Assembly: GCF_016634425.1 (NCBI RefSeq)
Contig: NZ_JAEPES010000005.1
Span: 124,001 to 188,000, forward strand
Reading direction: 5' to 3'
DNA from: Lacisediminihabitans changchengi
GTDB taxonomy: Bacteria; Actinomycetota; Actinomycetes; Actinomycetales; Microbacteriaceae
DNA length: 64,000 bases
Shown here piece by piece: positions 35,389-43,797 of the stretch. The notes beneath the pieces are model-generated. The model ran no database searches, had not been told where the DNA came from, and worked only from the letters and a program-made list of their open reading frames with translations. Every line of letters begins with the position of its first letter. The first letter of the stretch is position 1. A program made the translations under genes and the position numbers.

Positions 35389-36093
35389 ATGGTGCAGGTG
35401 ACGGAAGAAGAAACTATCGCGGCGGTGAACCGCACGGGAGTGCGGGTCTCGGTAGTCGACGACCACGAGTCGGTCCGCCTCGGATTGAAGGCAGCCTGCA
35501 TCGAGGCCGGGTTCGAATTCGTTCTGGCCGCGGCATCCGTTCAGGAGTTCGTCGACAACCTCGACGGACGCGAGAACGACGTCGTCGTGCTCGACCTCTC
35601 CCTGGGCGACGGCTCGACGGTCACCGAGAACGTCAAGCGCGTGATGGCGACCGGTTCTGCCGTCTTGATCCACAGCATCGCCGACCGCGTCGCATCGGTG
35701 CGTGAAGCACTCGCCGCCGGAGCCGCCGGAGTCATCCCCAAGTCGTCTGCCACCAAGACCGTCATTTCGGCGGTCGAGACCGTGGCCCGCGGTGACGTGC
35801 TGAACAACCTCGAGTGGGCGACGGCGATCGACGCCGACCGAGACTTCGCCAAGGCACAGCTCGGTCGTCGCGAGCGCGAGATCCTTCACCTCTACGCCTC
35901 GGGTCTTCCGCTGAAACTCGCCGCTCAGCAGCTCGGCATCGGATATTCGACCGCGCGGGAGTACCTCGACCGGATCCGCGTCAAGTACGTCGAGGTCGGT
36001 CGCCCGGCGCCCACCAAGGTCGATCTGCTCCGCCGCGCGGTCGAAGATGGCATCCTTCCTGGTCTCGACCCTGACGGCGGCGATGGCCGCTAG
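35389..36093 (+). CDS. NarL/LuxR-family two-component response regulator
   Basis: A 234-residue regulator with an N-terminal receiver domain: acidic pair Asp24-Asp25, phosphoacceptor Asp69 in VVVLDLSLGDG, and Lys118 in GVIPKSS. The C-terminal LuxR-type helix-turn-helix is RREREILHLYASGLPLKLAA followed by GIGYSTAREYLDRIR. It overlaps the histidine kinase gene downstream, so both are probably translated from one message. Target genes are unknown. Confidence 0.92.
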   Translation: MVQVTEEETIAAVNRTGVRVSVVDDHESVRLGLKAACIEAGFEFVLAAASVQEFVDNLDGRENDVVVLDLSLGDGSTVTENVKRVMATGSAVLIHSIADRVASVREALAAGAAGVIPKSSATKTVISAVETVARGDVLNNLEWATAIDADRDFAKAQLGRREREILHLYASGLPLKLAAQQLGIGYSTAREYLDRIRVKYVEVGRPAPTKVDLLRRAVEDGILPGLDPDGGDGR

Positions 36094-37366
36094 CCGGGCG
36101 TCGTACCCCGGCCGCCCGCCCGCCCCACAGCCGACGCAGGCCAAACAGCCGCGCAACCCGATCAGTCGGCGGCAGATCGAAGCCGTTGCCTCGCGATCCG
36201 TCGCGATGTTCGGCCTCGTGTTCGGCGCTCAGACCGTCCCGGCCACGCTCGAGCAGATGAATCTGCTGCGCCCCGGATGGGCGTTGGTCTTCGTGATCGC
36301 CATCTACGGCGGGCTGCTGGTGAGCGTGGTGTGCTCCATCGCCCGTCGTTTCGTGCGCGAGATCAACACCTACATCGCGGCGGTGTTTCTCCTCGCGATG
36401 GTCGCCTGGCCGTTCGTCACGCTAAATCCGCAGGCTGTCGCCGCGGAAAGGCCATGGCTCTGGTATCTGTGCACGGTCGCTACAGCCTGCGCTGCCGTGG
36501 CGTTCTCCAGCTGGGTCGCTACCGGCTACCTGTTCGTCGCGCCGATTGCCTACGGCATTGTGCGAATGCTGCCGTCGGGCGGGGGCAAAAGCATCGAATC
36601 CGCCGGACTCGATGTCGCCTACGCGGTGGTGTTGGGCGGCGCCGTGCTGCTCATCATCACCCTGCTGCGCCAGGCGTCCGGTTCGGTAGACACGGCACAG
36701 TCCACGGCGCTCTCCCGCTACGCCCACGCGGTTCGACAGCACGCGACGGAACTCGAACGCGTGCAGGTCGACGCGATCGTGCATGACAGCGTGCTGACGA
36801 CCCTGCTCTCCGCTGCCCGTGCCTACACCCCCGAGGCCAAGGAGTTGGCCACCCGCATGGCCGGCGACGCCATGGGGCATTTGAAGGATGCCGCAGCCGC
36901 CACCCCAGACGACGACGCGACGGTGAGCCTGTCGCAGCTCACCCAGCGCATCATCGGGGCGTCGGCGACTCAGCCCGCGCCGTTCGAGCTGCGAACGCGC
37001 GACATCGAGCCTGGAAGCATCCCGGCACAGTCCGCTGAAGCGGTGTACTCCGCCGCGGTGCAGGCGATGGTGAACAGCCTGCAGCATGCCGGCGACGAGG
37101 GCGTCACGCGCTGGCTTGCGATTCGAGGATCCGCCGACGGCGGTATCCAGGTGGATGTCGGCGACACCGGGTCCGGGTTCACCCTGAAGAACGTGCCGAC
37201 CGAGCGGATCGGAGTGCGGGTGTCGATCATCGAGCGGGTGGCGAATGCCGGCGGGCTGGTGCGGGTCGACTCGGCACCCGGCGCGGGGACGGTCGTCAGC
37301 ATCCGGTGGCCGCGTCCACAGCTGCCGGACCCTGCCGACATCGTCCTCGGGGAGGTGACCGCGTGA
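36083..37366 (+). CDS. Membrane sensor histidine kinase (HisKA_3-like)
   Basis: About 427 residues, partner of the preceding regulator. A basic N-terminus leads to about six membrane spans (roughly residues 40-210 of the longer frame), then the dimerisation box AIVHDSVLTTLLSAAR with the phospho-histidine, and an HATPase domain with the N box as AVQAMVNSLQHAG, DTGSGF as the G1 box and GVRVSIIERVANAGG. There is no large extracellular sensor, so the signal is probably sensed within or near the membrane. ATG 36047 is an alternative start. The stop overlaps the GTG of the next gene. Confidence 0.9.
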   Translation: MAASRASYPGRPPAPQPTQAKQPRNPISRRQIEAVASRSVAMFGLVFGAQTVPATLEQMNLLRPGWALVFVIAIYGGLLVSVVCSIARRFVREINTYIAAVFLLAMVAWPFVTLNPQAVAAERPWLWYLCTVATACAAVAFSSWVATGYLFVAPIAYGIVRMLPSGGGKSIESAGLDVAYAVVLGGAVLLIITLLRQASGSVDTAQSTALSRYAHAVRQHATELERVQVDAIVHDSVLTTLLSAARAYTPEAKELATRMAGDAMGHLKDAAAATPDDDATVSLSQLTQRIIGASATQPAPFELRTRDIEPGSIPAQSAEAVYSAAVQAMVNSLQHAGDEGVTRWLAIRGSADGGIQVDVGDTGSGFTLKNVPTERIGVRVSIIERVANAGGLVRVDSAPGAGTVVSIRWPRPQLPDPADIVLGEVTA

Positions 37367-38409
37367 TCATCAGCGTTCCGCGCTACCTGATCGTCACCCT
37401 CGCAGCCGTGTTCTCGGCCTATCACCTCGTGCTCGCGGCGGTATCGATCTCGGTGCCGACGGAGAAAGGGCCGTATATCGCGGCGATGGTGCTCTACGGG
37501 ATCGCGACCGTTGCCAGCCTGTGGCTGACGAAGCGGCCGCGGATGCCGATCTGGTTGGGCGCCTTCAACGTGGCCGTCGCACTGGCGGTGCCGCTGCTCG
37601 TGACGAGTGTGGTCCAGACCGTGCCCAAAGATAGCTATGCGGCCTGGCACACCGCGGCCATCGGAACCCTGATGGTGATCACCTCGACCCGCAGGCGACA
37701 GGTGTTCGCGTTCATCGGCACGGGCATCCTGATCGTGCAGACGGTGGTGTGGCAGGGGCCGGGCGGACTGGTGGCGTATGGCGTGATCGGCAGCACCGTC
37801 TGGGTGGCGATCTCGTTCGCACTGTCGCTCTCGCTGACCAAGGCCGACCGTGACGCGCGCCAGTACGCCCTCGCCGAACGCGAGGCGGTGGAGTGGCGGG
37901 CCGCGCAGGAGGCCCACGTGAGCGAGCGGCAGTTCCGACTCGGTCAGACCAGCAGGATGGCCCTTCCGATGCTGCGTCAGATCGTCGCGTCCCAGGGCGA
38001 GCTGACCGAGGGCCAACGCCTGGAGTGTCTCCACCTCGAGGGCGCGATCCGCGATGAGATCCGCGGACGAAAGCTCCTCAATGACCGCGTGCGCGAACAG
38101 GTGATGATTGCCCGGCGTAATGGCACCGTTGTCACGCTGCTCGACGAGGGTGGCCTCGACGACCTGGAGGATGACGAGCTAGACCGCGTACTCAACCAAC
38201 TCGCCGACGCCATCCGCGACACGGAGACCGAGAAGCTGATCGTGCGCACGGTTCCCGAGGGATCGGACGTCGCCGTCACGGTGGTTGGCCTGAGTACCCC
38301 CGACGATGGGCACGCGAACGCCCTGGGCAGCCACGCCGACGATGACGACGACGAAGACAGCGTCGATCTCTGGCTCGAGATTCCGCGCACCCTCGAACCC
38401 GCATCCTGA
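37363..38409 (+). CDS. Polytopic membrane protein resembling a degenerate histidine kinase
   Basis: A 348-residue protein, translationally coupled (GTGA) to the histidine kinase. It has about six membrane spans in residues 8-155, then a cytoplasmic region of about 190 residues with a coiled segment (AEREAVEWRAAQEAHVSERQ) and LHLEGAIRDEIRGRKLLNDR, but no recognisable N, G1 or G2 ATP-binding boxes and an acidic tail with a run of Asp. The layout copies the neighbouring kinase without catalytic motifs, so a pseudokinase partner or co-sensor is a reasonable inference. I do not recognise a named family. Confidence 0.8.
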   Translation: MIISVPRYLIVTLAAVFSAYHLVLAAVSISVPTEKGPYIAAMVLYGIATVASLWLTKRPRMPIWLGAFNVAVALAVPLLVTSVVQTVPKDSYAAWHTAAIGTLMVITSTRRRQVFAFIGTGILIVQTVVWQGPGGLVAYGVIGSTVWVAISFALSLSLTKADRDARQYALAEREAVEWRAAQEAHVSERQFRLGQTSRMALPMLRQIVASQGELTEGQRLECLHLEGAIRDEIRGRKLLNDRVREQVMIARRNGTVVTLLDEGGLDDLEDDELDRVLNQLADAIRDTETEKLIVRTVPEGSDVAVTVVGLSTPDDGHANALGSHADDDDDEDSVDLWLEIPRTLEPAS

Positions 38410-38510
38410 GCCGCGCAGCCTCCTCACGCCCTCGTTTCTGCGCGCGCGAGCTTCCGCGCGCTCACTTCCGAACGCGCTCGGCACCTCACACCCTCACTTC
38501 CGCGCGCTCA

Positions 38511-38597
38511 CTTCCGAAATGAAGGTGAATTTCGAGCGACACACCTTTTCCGCGCAGAATGACGGCGTGTCGTGACGAATTGCCTTCATTTCGGAAG
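38511..38597. repeat. 87-bp imperfect palindrome
   Basis: CTTCCGAAATGAAGG at 38511-38525 is the exact reverse complement of 38583-38597. Pairing continues inward through GAATTTCGAGCGACAC and GTGTCGTGACGAATT with a few mismatches, leaving a loop of about 24 bases. Confidence 0.9.
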
Positions 38598-38610
38598 GGG
38601 GGCGGACGGG

Positions 38611-38690
38611 ACGGGCGCGGAAATACGTCGACGGGCGCGGAAATGCCTCAACGGGCGCGGAGATGCGTCGACGGGCGCGGAAATACCTCA
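38611..38690 (+). repeat. Four tandem 20-bp units
   Basis: The unit begins ACGGGCGCGGAAAT and occurs four times without spacing. Units 1 and 3 end in CGTCG and units 2 and 4 in CCTCA, so it can also be read as two 40-bp units. A decayed fifth unit starts at 38691. Confidence 0.93.
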
Positions 38691-38731
38691 CTGGACACGG
38701 AGAACGGATGCCGCGGGCCGTTAACGGAAGA

Positions 38732-38760
38732 GCGGGACCGGCCCGAAGGCCGGTCCCGCT
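38732..38760 (+). terminator. Strong GC-rich hairpin, probable terminator
   Basis: GCGGGACCGGCC / GGCCGGTCCCGC with loop CGAA forms a 12-bp perfect stem followed by TTCAAA. The T-run is weak, but stem strength and position downstream of the two-component operon favour termination. Confidence 0.65.
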
Positions 38761-38769
38761 TCAAACCCC

Positions 38770-38804
38770 GGGTCAGAGCGATAACCCGAATATCGCCCTG
38801 ACCC
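38770..38804. repeat. Hairpin of unknown role
   Basis: GGGTCAG-A-GCGATA pairs with TATCGC-C-CTGACCC around a short loop. It directly follows the terminator-like hairpin. Confidence 0.7.
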
Positions 38805-38814
38805 GCCCCCAAGT

Positions 38815-38844
38815 CGTTAGCCCGCTTACCCTAGTCGGCTAACG
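38815..38844. repeat. Hairpin of unknown role
   Basis: CGTTAGCC pairs with GGCTAACG around a 14-base loop. It is the third hairpin in a row between 38732 and 38844. Confidence 0.65.
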
Positions 38845-39143
38845 ATCTGGTGGTGTAACTCGATGAGAAACACCTAGCACCATCAATAATGCAAGCTGAG
38901 GGCCGCTCCGAAAAGTCGACACTTAGGAGGACCACCGGGGCCAAATTCTGTACCCCGGCGGTCGCTGCACCCCTGAAAATCCCTAGAATTAGGGCGGATG
39001 CCAACGGAATGCGGGGCACAAAGGGTCACATCCGGTTGATCTCATCGATAGATGGGGACAGACAGGATATTTCACTCGCGCGCACCTGTGGAATCGATGC
39101 TCGCCCCGGCAGAACAGAGACCCGCGTCGAACCGAGTTGCGAC

Positions 39144-39395
39144 TCAGGTCGAGAAGCTCCGCCAGGCCCCGAATCCCGGCCGCAGCGGGCGGCGGATGGG
39201 GCGCTGGCTGCGCTGCCAGGCTGACTGACCGGTGTGAGCGGATGCCGCAGCAGCGAGGGCGTGCTCCTCATCCTGCGCTTCCTCGACCATCGCCAACACC
39301 ACCGCGGTGACCGCGGCGAGCTCGGTGGGGGTGGGGTCGCCCGAGATCACGCGGAAACCCGCGAGGGGGTCATCCGTCGACGGTTCTGAACTCAC
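39144..39395 (-). CDS. accE: Acyl-CoA carboxylase epsilon subunit
   Basis: An 83-residue small subunit found with actinobacterial AccD proteins. It contains the family pattern [20 protein letters not shown] near the N-terminus and a basic, Trp-containing C-terminus ([21 protein letters not shown]). In actinobacteria the epsilon subunit stabilises or activates the AccA3-AccD complex. Its GTG overlaps the accD stop as GTGA, which supports the start and the partnership. Confidence 0.9.
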   Translation of the reverse strand: MSSEPSTDDPLAGFRVISGDPTPTELAAVTAVVLAMVEEAQDEEHALAAAASAHTGQSAWQRSQRPIRRPLRPGFGAWRSFST

Positions 39396-41020
39396 AGCGG
39401 GATGTTCCCGTGCTTCTTCGCAGGCTGGTCGGCGCGCTTGGTGCGCATCGCCCGCAGCGCCTTGATCACGACGACGCGGGTCGCCGCGGGTTCGATCACG
39501 CCGTCCAGCTCGCCACGTTCTGCGGCGAGGAACGGGGATGCGACGTTGTAGGTGTATTCGTTGGCCAGCCGCGTGCGCACGGCAGCGACATCCTCGCCCG
39601 CGACTTCCGCGGCCTTGATCTCGTTGCGGTACAGGATGTTGACGGCGCCCTGCCCGCCCATGACGGCGATCTCCGCGGTCGGCCAGGCGTAGTTGAGGTC
39701 GGCGCCAAGCTGCTTGGATCCCATGACGATGTACGCGCCGCCGTACGCCTTGCGCGTGATGACGGTCACCAGCGGCACGGTCGCCTCGGCGTAGGCGTAG
39801 AGCAGCTTGGCTCCGCGGCGGATGACGCCGGTCCACTCCTGGTCGGTTCCGGGCAAGTAGCCGGGCACGTCGACGAGGGTAAGGATCGGGATCGAGAAGG
39901 CGTCGCAGAAGCGCACGAAGCGCGCGGCCTTCTCGCCGGCGTCGATGTTGAGCGTTCCGGCCATGGCGCTCGGCTGGTTGGCGATGATGCCGACCGCGCG
40001 ACCTTCGACCCGGCCGAAGCCGATGACGATGTTCGGGGCGAACAGCGGCTGCACCTCGAGAAAGTCCGCATTGTCGACGATGTGCTCGATGACGGTCTTG
40101 ACGTCATAGGGCTGGTTCGGCGAGTTCGGGATGATGCTGTTGAGCTTGCGATCCTCGTCGGTGATCTCGAGTTCGACCGAGTGGTCGTACACCTGATGCT
40201 CGGAGAGATTGTTGTCCGGCAGGAAGCTCAGGAGGGTGCGCGCGTAGTCCAGCGCGTCATCCTCGTCGCTGGCGAGCCAGTGGGCGACGCCCGAGACGGA
40301 GTTATGGGTGAGCGCTCCGCCCAACTCCTCCATGCCGACATCTTCGCCGGTGACGGTCTTGATCACATCGGGGCCGGTGACGAACATCTGGCTGGTCTTG
40401 TCGACCATGATCACGAAGTCGGTGAGCGCGGGGGAGTACACGGCGCCGCCGGCCGCCGGGCCCATGATGATCGAGATCTGCGGGATGACGCCCGAGGCCG
40501 CGGTATTGCGGCGGAAGATCTCGCCGTACTTGCCGAGCGCGACGACGCCCTCCTGAATGCGCGCGCCGCCCGAGTCGAGCATGCCGATGATGGGCACGCC
40601 GGTCTTGAGCGCGAGGTCCATGACCTTGATGATCTTCTCGCCGGCGACCTCGCCGAGCGAGCCGCCGAAGATGGTGAAGTCCTGCGCGTAGACCGCGACC
40701 TGGCGGCCGTGGATGGTACCGGTGCCGGTGACGACCGCGTCACCGTATGGCCGCTTCTTCTCCATGCCGAACGCGTGAGTGCGGTGCCGCACGAACTCGT
40801 CGAGCTCCACGAACGAGCCGTGGTCGAGCAGCTGATCGATGCGCTCGCGGGCGGTCTTCTTGCCCTTCGCGTGCTGCTTCTCGATTGCCGCCTCTCCGCT
40901 GGCCGTGACGGCCTCGTGGTAGCGGTCCTTCAGATCGGCGAGCTTGCCTGCCGTCGTGTACATGTCGTTGGTTAGCGCAGTGTTCCCGGCAGCGGGCAGG
41001 GCGGTGTCGTCTGGGGTCAC
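39392..41020 (-). CDS. accD: Acyl-CoA (propionyl-CoA type) carboxylase beta subunit, carboxyltransferase
   Basis: Transfers the carboxyl group from biotin to acetyl- or propionyl-CoA. The 542-residue protein has the crotonase-like double fold: LFDxGSF-type start at [17 protein letters not shown], the acyl-CoA oxyanion region [11 protein letters not shown] and [15 protein letters not shown] in the N-half, and [25 protein letters not shown] and [11 protein letters not shown] in the C-half. It is closest in type to AccD5/PccB. It starts with GTG and is coupled to accE; birA is divergent. Confidence 0.96.
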   Translation of the reverse strand: MTPDDTALPAAGNTALTNDMYTTAGKLADLKDRYHEAVTASGEAAIEKQHAKGKKTARERIDQLLDHGSFVELDEFVRHRTHAFGMEKKRPYGDAVVTGTGTIHGRQVAVYAQDFTIFGGSLGEVAGEKIIKVMDLALKTGVPIIGMLDSGGARIQEGVVALGKYGEIFRRNTAASGVIPQISIIMGPAAGGAVYSPALTDFVIMVDKTSQMFVTGPDVIKTVTGEDVGMEELGGALTHNSVSGVAHWLASDEDDALDYARTLLSFLPDNNLSEHQVYDHSVELEITDEDRKLNSIIPNSPNQPYDVKTVIEHIVDNADFLEVQPLFAPNIVIGFGRVEGRAVGIIANQPSAMAGTLNIDAGEKAARFVRFCDAFSIPILTLVDVPGYLPGTDQEWTGVIRRGAKLLYAYAEATVPLVTVITRKAYGGAYIVMGSKQLGADLNYAWPTAEIAVMGGQGAVNILYRNEIKAAEVAGEDVAAVRTRLANEYTYNVASPFLAAERGELDGVIEPAATRVVVIKALRAMRTKRADQPAKKHGNIPL

Positions 41021-41108
41021 CCGTTCACCTTACCGGCGGCCCCCTGGGCAACTCTTGTCGCAAGGCCACAAAGAGACCGCGCTTCTTCCGTGGAAGTACC
41101 CTGGAGCC

Positions 41109-41912
41109 ATGCAGCTCCCTCTCAGTGCCTCCGTTGTCGATCATCTCGAGATCCTGGATGCCTGCGGCTCCACCAACACGGAACTCGTGGCCCGGGCTGC
41201 CGACCCCGCCCTGCCCGACTTCAGCGTGCTGGTCACCGGCGATCAGACCGCCGGCCGCGGACGACTCGGTCGCGTCTGGGTCGCCCCGCCCGGCAAGACA
41301 CTCGCTATCTCGGTGCTGCTGCGGCCGCGCCTGCCCGCTGGTGAACCCCTCGGCGTCGAGCACTTTGGCTGGCTCCCGCTCATCGCCGGGCTCGCCATGA
41401 CCTGGGCGATCAACGCGCTGGCTGAGGAGCACCTCGTGCGGCTGAAGTGGCCGAACGACGTGCAGATCGACGGCAAGAAGGTCTCCGGCCTCCTCGCCGA
41501 GCTGCTGCCCGGCGGCGATGCCGTCGTGATGGGGGCCGGGGTGAATCTCACGATAGAGTCCGCGGATCTGCCGACCCCGACATCCACCTCGCTGCTGCTC
41601 GAAGGGGCCACCCTCAGCGGCGACGAGTTGGCGGATGTCGTGCTCTCGCGGTACCTCACTGAGCTGAGGTCGCTCGTGTCGGAGTTCCTTCGCTTCGGCG
41701 GGGACCCGGTGGCCAGCGGCATCACCGACCTGGTCGACGAGCTGTGCAGCACGATCGGCCAGGAGGTTCGCGTCGAATTGCCGGGCGGCGACGACCTGCA
41801 CGGCACCGCGATCGGCATCGACGGCACGGGGCGGCTGCAGGTGAAGAGTTCGGCGGATGGTGGGATCACGGCTGTCGCCGCGGGCGATGTGACCCACCTG
41901 AGGTATGAATGA
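41109..41912 (+). CDS. birA: Biotin-[acetyl-CoA carboxylase] ligase
   Basis: Attaches biotin to AccA3. The 267-residue protein has CGSTNTELVARA, the biotin-binding TGDQTAGRGRLGRVWVAPPG-type loop (seen as AGRGRLGR), LKWPNDVQIDGKKVSGLL and a C-terminal SH3-like domain (GQEVRVELPGG). There is no N-terminal helix-turn-helix, so it is a pure ligase and not a repressor. ATG 41109 follows CCCTGGAG; the upstream extension overlaps accD. Location beside accD is as in mycobacteria. Confidence 0.94.
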   Translation: MQLPLSASVVDHLEILDACGSTNTELVARAADPALPDFSVLVTGDQTAGRGRLGRVWVAPPGKTLAISVLLRPRLPAGEPLGVEHFGWLPLIAGLAMTWAINALAEEHLVRLKWPNDVQIDGKKVSGLLAELLPGGDAVVMGAGVNLTIESADLPTPTSTSLLLEGATLSGDELADVVLSRYLTELRSLVSEFLRFGGDPVASGITDLVDELCSTIGQEVRVELPGGDDLHGTAIGIDGTGRLQVKSSADGGITAVAAGDVTHLRYE

Positions 41913-41915
41913 CGC

Positions 41916-42473
41916 ATGGCCGACGAATCGCAGGACACTGAGCACGTCGTCGCTCGCCTGCGCCCGCACGGCCGCGCGCTGTTCTGGCCGTCGCTGGTGC
42001 TCATCGTCGTCGTCGGCTTGATGACCTATTTCTCCGGGAGCTTTTCTGAGACCTGGGAGAACATCGCGGTGCTCGCCGGCGGTGCCCTGCTGATCCTGCT
42101 GCTCTGGCTGCTGCCTCTGCTGTCGTGGCTGGGCAAGCGCTACATCATCACGAGCCGCCGCATCATCCTGCGCAGCGGATTCTTCGTGCGGATGCGCCAG
42201 GAGCTGCTGCACAGCCGCGGCTACGACATCACCGTGCGCAAGGCCGGGCTGCAATCGCTGTTCGGCAGTGGCAACGTGCTGATCAATGCGGGGCTCGATC
42301 ATCCGGTGGTGTTGAAAGACGTGCCGAGCGCCGACCTCGTGCAGTCGAGCCTGCACGACCTGATGGAGAAGAGCCTCAACCCGATCGCGGCTCGGCGCCA
42401 GGCCGAGGCCTCCCGCCCGGGGTACGTGGCGCCGCCCGACCTCGACGAGACGACCGCCTGGGGCACGCGCTAG
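41916..42473 (+). CDS. PH-domain (bPH2-type) membrane protein
   Basis: A 185-residue protein with two adjacent membrane spans (LFWPSLVLIVVVGLMTYF and IAVLAGGALLILLLWLLPLL), then a bacterial pleckstrin-like domain: KRYIITSRRIILRSGFFVRM, RGYDITVRKAGLQSLFGSGN and INAGLDHPVVLKDVP. Function of this YdbS-like family is not established. The gene begins 3 bases after birA; the same pair is found in mycobacteria (Rv3278c-Rv3279c, from memory). Confidence 0.85.
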   Translation: MADESQDTEHVVARLRPHGRALFWPSLVLIVVVGLMTYFSGSFSETWENIAVLAGGALLILLLWLLPLLSWLGKRYIITSRRIILRSGFFVRMRQELLHSRGYDITVRKAGLQSLFGSGNVLINAGLDHPVVLKDVPSADLVQSSLHDLMEKSLNPIAARRQAEASRPGYVAPPDLDETTAWGTR

Positions 42474-42516
42474 TCGTAGCCGGCGCCGCACCCAGTCCGC
42501 ACCTGTCTTCAGTCCG

Positions 42517-42590
42517 CACCCCGCCCCGCACTCCCCGCACCCCGCCCGGAACTCCCTCCACCCCGCCCCGTACTCCCTCCCCCCCCCCCC
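42517..42590 (+). repeat. C-rich tandem repeat: three 21-bp units and a 12-base C run
   Basis: Three contiguous 21-base units starting CACCCCGCCC (42517, 42538, 42559) are followed by a run of 12 C at 42579-42590. The tract sits just outside repeat copy B and mirrors a G-rich tract beyond copy C. Confidence 0.9.
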
Positions 42591-42601
42591 GCACCCTCCG
42601 G

Positions 42602-42684
42602 TCCGCCAACAGGACCAGATCGCCTAATCGTCCGCCAACAGGACCAGATCGGGAGTTCTGTGGGCCGCATCCTGTTGACTGCAG
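42602..42684 (+). repeat. 83-bp dispersed repeat, copy B (left of the second nuclease-like gene)
   Basis: Two TCCGCCAACAGG boxes 29 bases apart, then GATCGGGAGTT and the inverted box CCTGTTGACTGCAG. It aligns without gaps to copy A and to the reverse complement of copy C. Confidence 0.92.
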
Positions 42685-42850
42685 CCGGCGGGGAGCGGGG
42701 AGCGGTGAGTCGGGAGCGGTGAGCCCTGCATCCGCCTGAGAGCGGTGTGCCGCGCATCCGTCCTCCTCCCCAGGGAGGCGAGTCGGGCATCCGTCCCCAA
42801 CTTGCGTCAGCAGACCGGTGCGCGCGGGCGGTTGTGCGCACCATTGCTCC

Positions 42851-43732
42851 GTGCGCCGCGACCTCATGCTCGATCTCACCCGGTTCGGGATGCTGGCCCG
42901 CCGAGCCGATCTCCTCGCACTCGGTCACTCTCGCTCGAGCGTCAGCGCTGCCGTCCAATCGGGGATCCTTCGGGTTCCCCGCCGCGGCTGGGTCGCGGCG
43001 GCTGGCGTGGATCCGCTGGCGCTGAGAGCCGTGCGTTTGGGCGGCAAGCTCGGCGGCGCATCCGCTTTGGCACACCGTGGCATCTGGGTCGACGATGCCC
43101 CGCCGCTCGTCGTCTCCACCGCCCCGACCGCGAGCCGGCTTCCCGCCCTGCAGCCGGGAGAGAGTCGCGTCTGGCTGCCCGAGCGCTTTCCCGAGCTGAC
43201 GGATGTGCGGTGGCGGGCGTCAGTGCGCGACGCGATCCTGCAGTACGGCCTGGTCGCGGGGCGAGACCAACTCATCGCGACGATGGACAGCGCGCTATTT
43301 CAGCGCTTCCTCACCTGGCAGGAGGTGGACGAGGTGCTCCCGCTCGTGCGCGAGGTCGCCCGACCGGGCCGCCGCGAGCTCGACGGACTCGCGATGTCTG
43401 GCACGGAATCTCGGATGCGCGTGGCGCTTCGACGGCGCGGGCTGAGGGTGCGAAGTCAGGTGTCGATCAGGCGGGTCGGGCAGGTCGATCTCGTTGTCGA
43501 TGACTGGCTCATCGTCGAATGCGACAGCAGGCAGTTTCACGACGGTGAACCGCAGCAGATCGCCGATCGGCGTCGTGACGGGGAAGCCTCGCTCAGCAGC
43601 TACGGGAGCGCCCGATTTCACCACTCACAGATCATGTCCGACCTCGACTGGTGCGTTTCGGTCGTCGAGAGTCACCTCCGCCGGGGCCGCCCGGCTCGGT
43701 TAGACCGGAGCAAGCTGCAGTCAACAGGCTAG
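42851..43732 (+). CDS. AbiEi-like winged-helix plus DUF559/PD-(D/E)XK nuclease-fold protein
   Basis: About 293 residues, same architecture as the protein at 30.5 kb but clearly divergent in sequence. N-terminal winged helix: FGMLARRADLLALGHSRSSV then QSGILRVPRRGWV. C-terminal nuclease fold: GTESRMRVALRRRGLRVRSQ, then VGQVDLVVDDWLIVECDSRQ and FH, giving E, D and ExD elements as in DUF559/Vsr-like folds. Activity is unproven. The last codons (LQSTG and stop) lie inside repeat copy C. No ribosome site distinguishes GTG 42851 from ATG 42866 or GTG 42818. It separates the birA-PH pair from GtrA, so it is probably inserted. Confidence 0.75.
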   Translation: MRRDLMLDLTRFGMLARRADLLALGHSRSSVSAAVQSGILRVPRRGWVAAAGVDPLALRAVRLGGKLGGASALAHRGIWVDDAPPLVVSTAPTASRLPALQPGESRVWLPERFPELTDVRWRASVRDAILQYGLVAGRDQLIATMDSALFQRFLTWQEVDEVLPLVREVARPGRRELDGLAMSGTESRMRVALRRRGLRVRSQVSIRRVGQVDLVVDDWLIVECDSRQFHDGEPQQIADRRRDGEASLSSYGSARFHHSQIMSDLDWCVSVVESHLRRGRPARLDRSKLQSTG

Positions 43733-43797
43733 GCCCGGCCACATCCCCGAATCTGGCCTGTTGGCGGACGATTCGGCGATCTCATCCTGTTGACGGA
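43715..43797 (-). repeat. 83-bp dispersed repeat, copy C (right of the second nuclease-like gene, inverted)
   Basis: On the minus strand: TCCGTCAACAGG, then TCCGCCAACAGG at position 30, and a terminal CCTGTTGACTGCAG box. It is inverted relative to copy B. Its first 18 bases on the plus strand are also the last five codons and stop of the nuclease-like gene. Confidence 0.92.

Larger units (their letters stand above)
38410..39143. other. 734-bp gene-free region rich in palindromes and tandem repeats
   Basis: No supported gene between the kinase-like gene and accE. From left to right it holds three CTCACTTCCG boxes (38461, 38493, 38508), an 87-bp palindrome, four 20-bp tandem units, a GC-rich terminator-like hairpin and two further hairpins. 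The stretch 38845-39143 has lower GC, small palindromes such as CCCTAGAATTAGGG at 38981-38994 and a GGAGGACC-like site at 38926, but no frame I can support. Confidence 0.75.

Noticed and set aside
34021..36156. Minus-strand frame of about 711 codons opposite the methyltransferase and response regulator
   Set aside because: Antisense to two well-supported genes; no motif seen.
38611..38690. Possible CRISPR array
   Set aside because: The 20-bp units are directly adjacent with no spacers, and no cas genes are present.
38889..39224. Plus-strand frame of 111 codons in the repeat-rich gap, with a GGAGG nearby
   Set aside because: The GGAGG lies inside the frame, composition is not protein-like and the end overlaps accE on the other strand.
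39410..40975. Plus-strand frame of about 521 codons opposite accD
   Set aside because: Antisense to a highly conserved carboxyltransferase.
42491..42739. Pro-rich coding extension across the C-rich tract
   Set aside because: The frame is produced by 21-bp repeats and a C run, starts inside the PH-protein gene in another frame and shows no start signal or domain.
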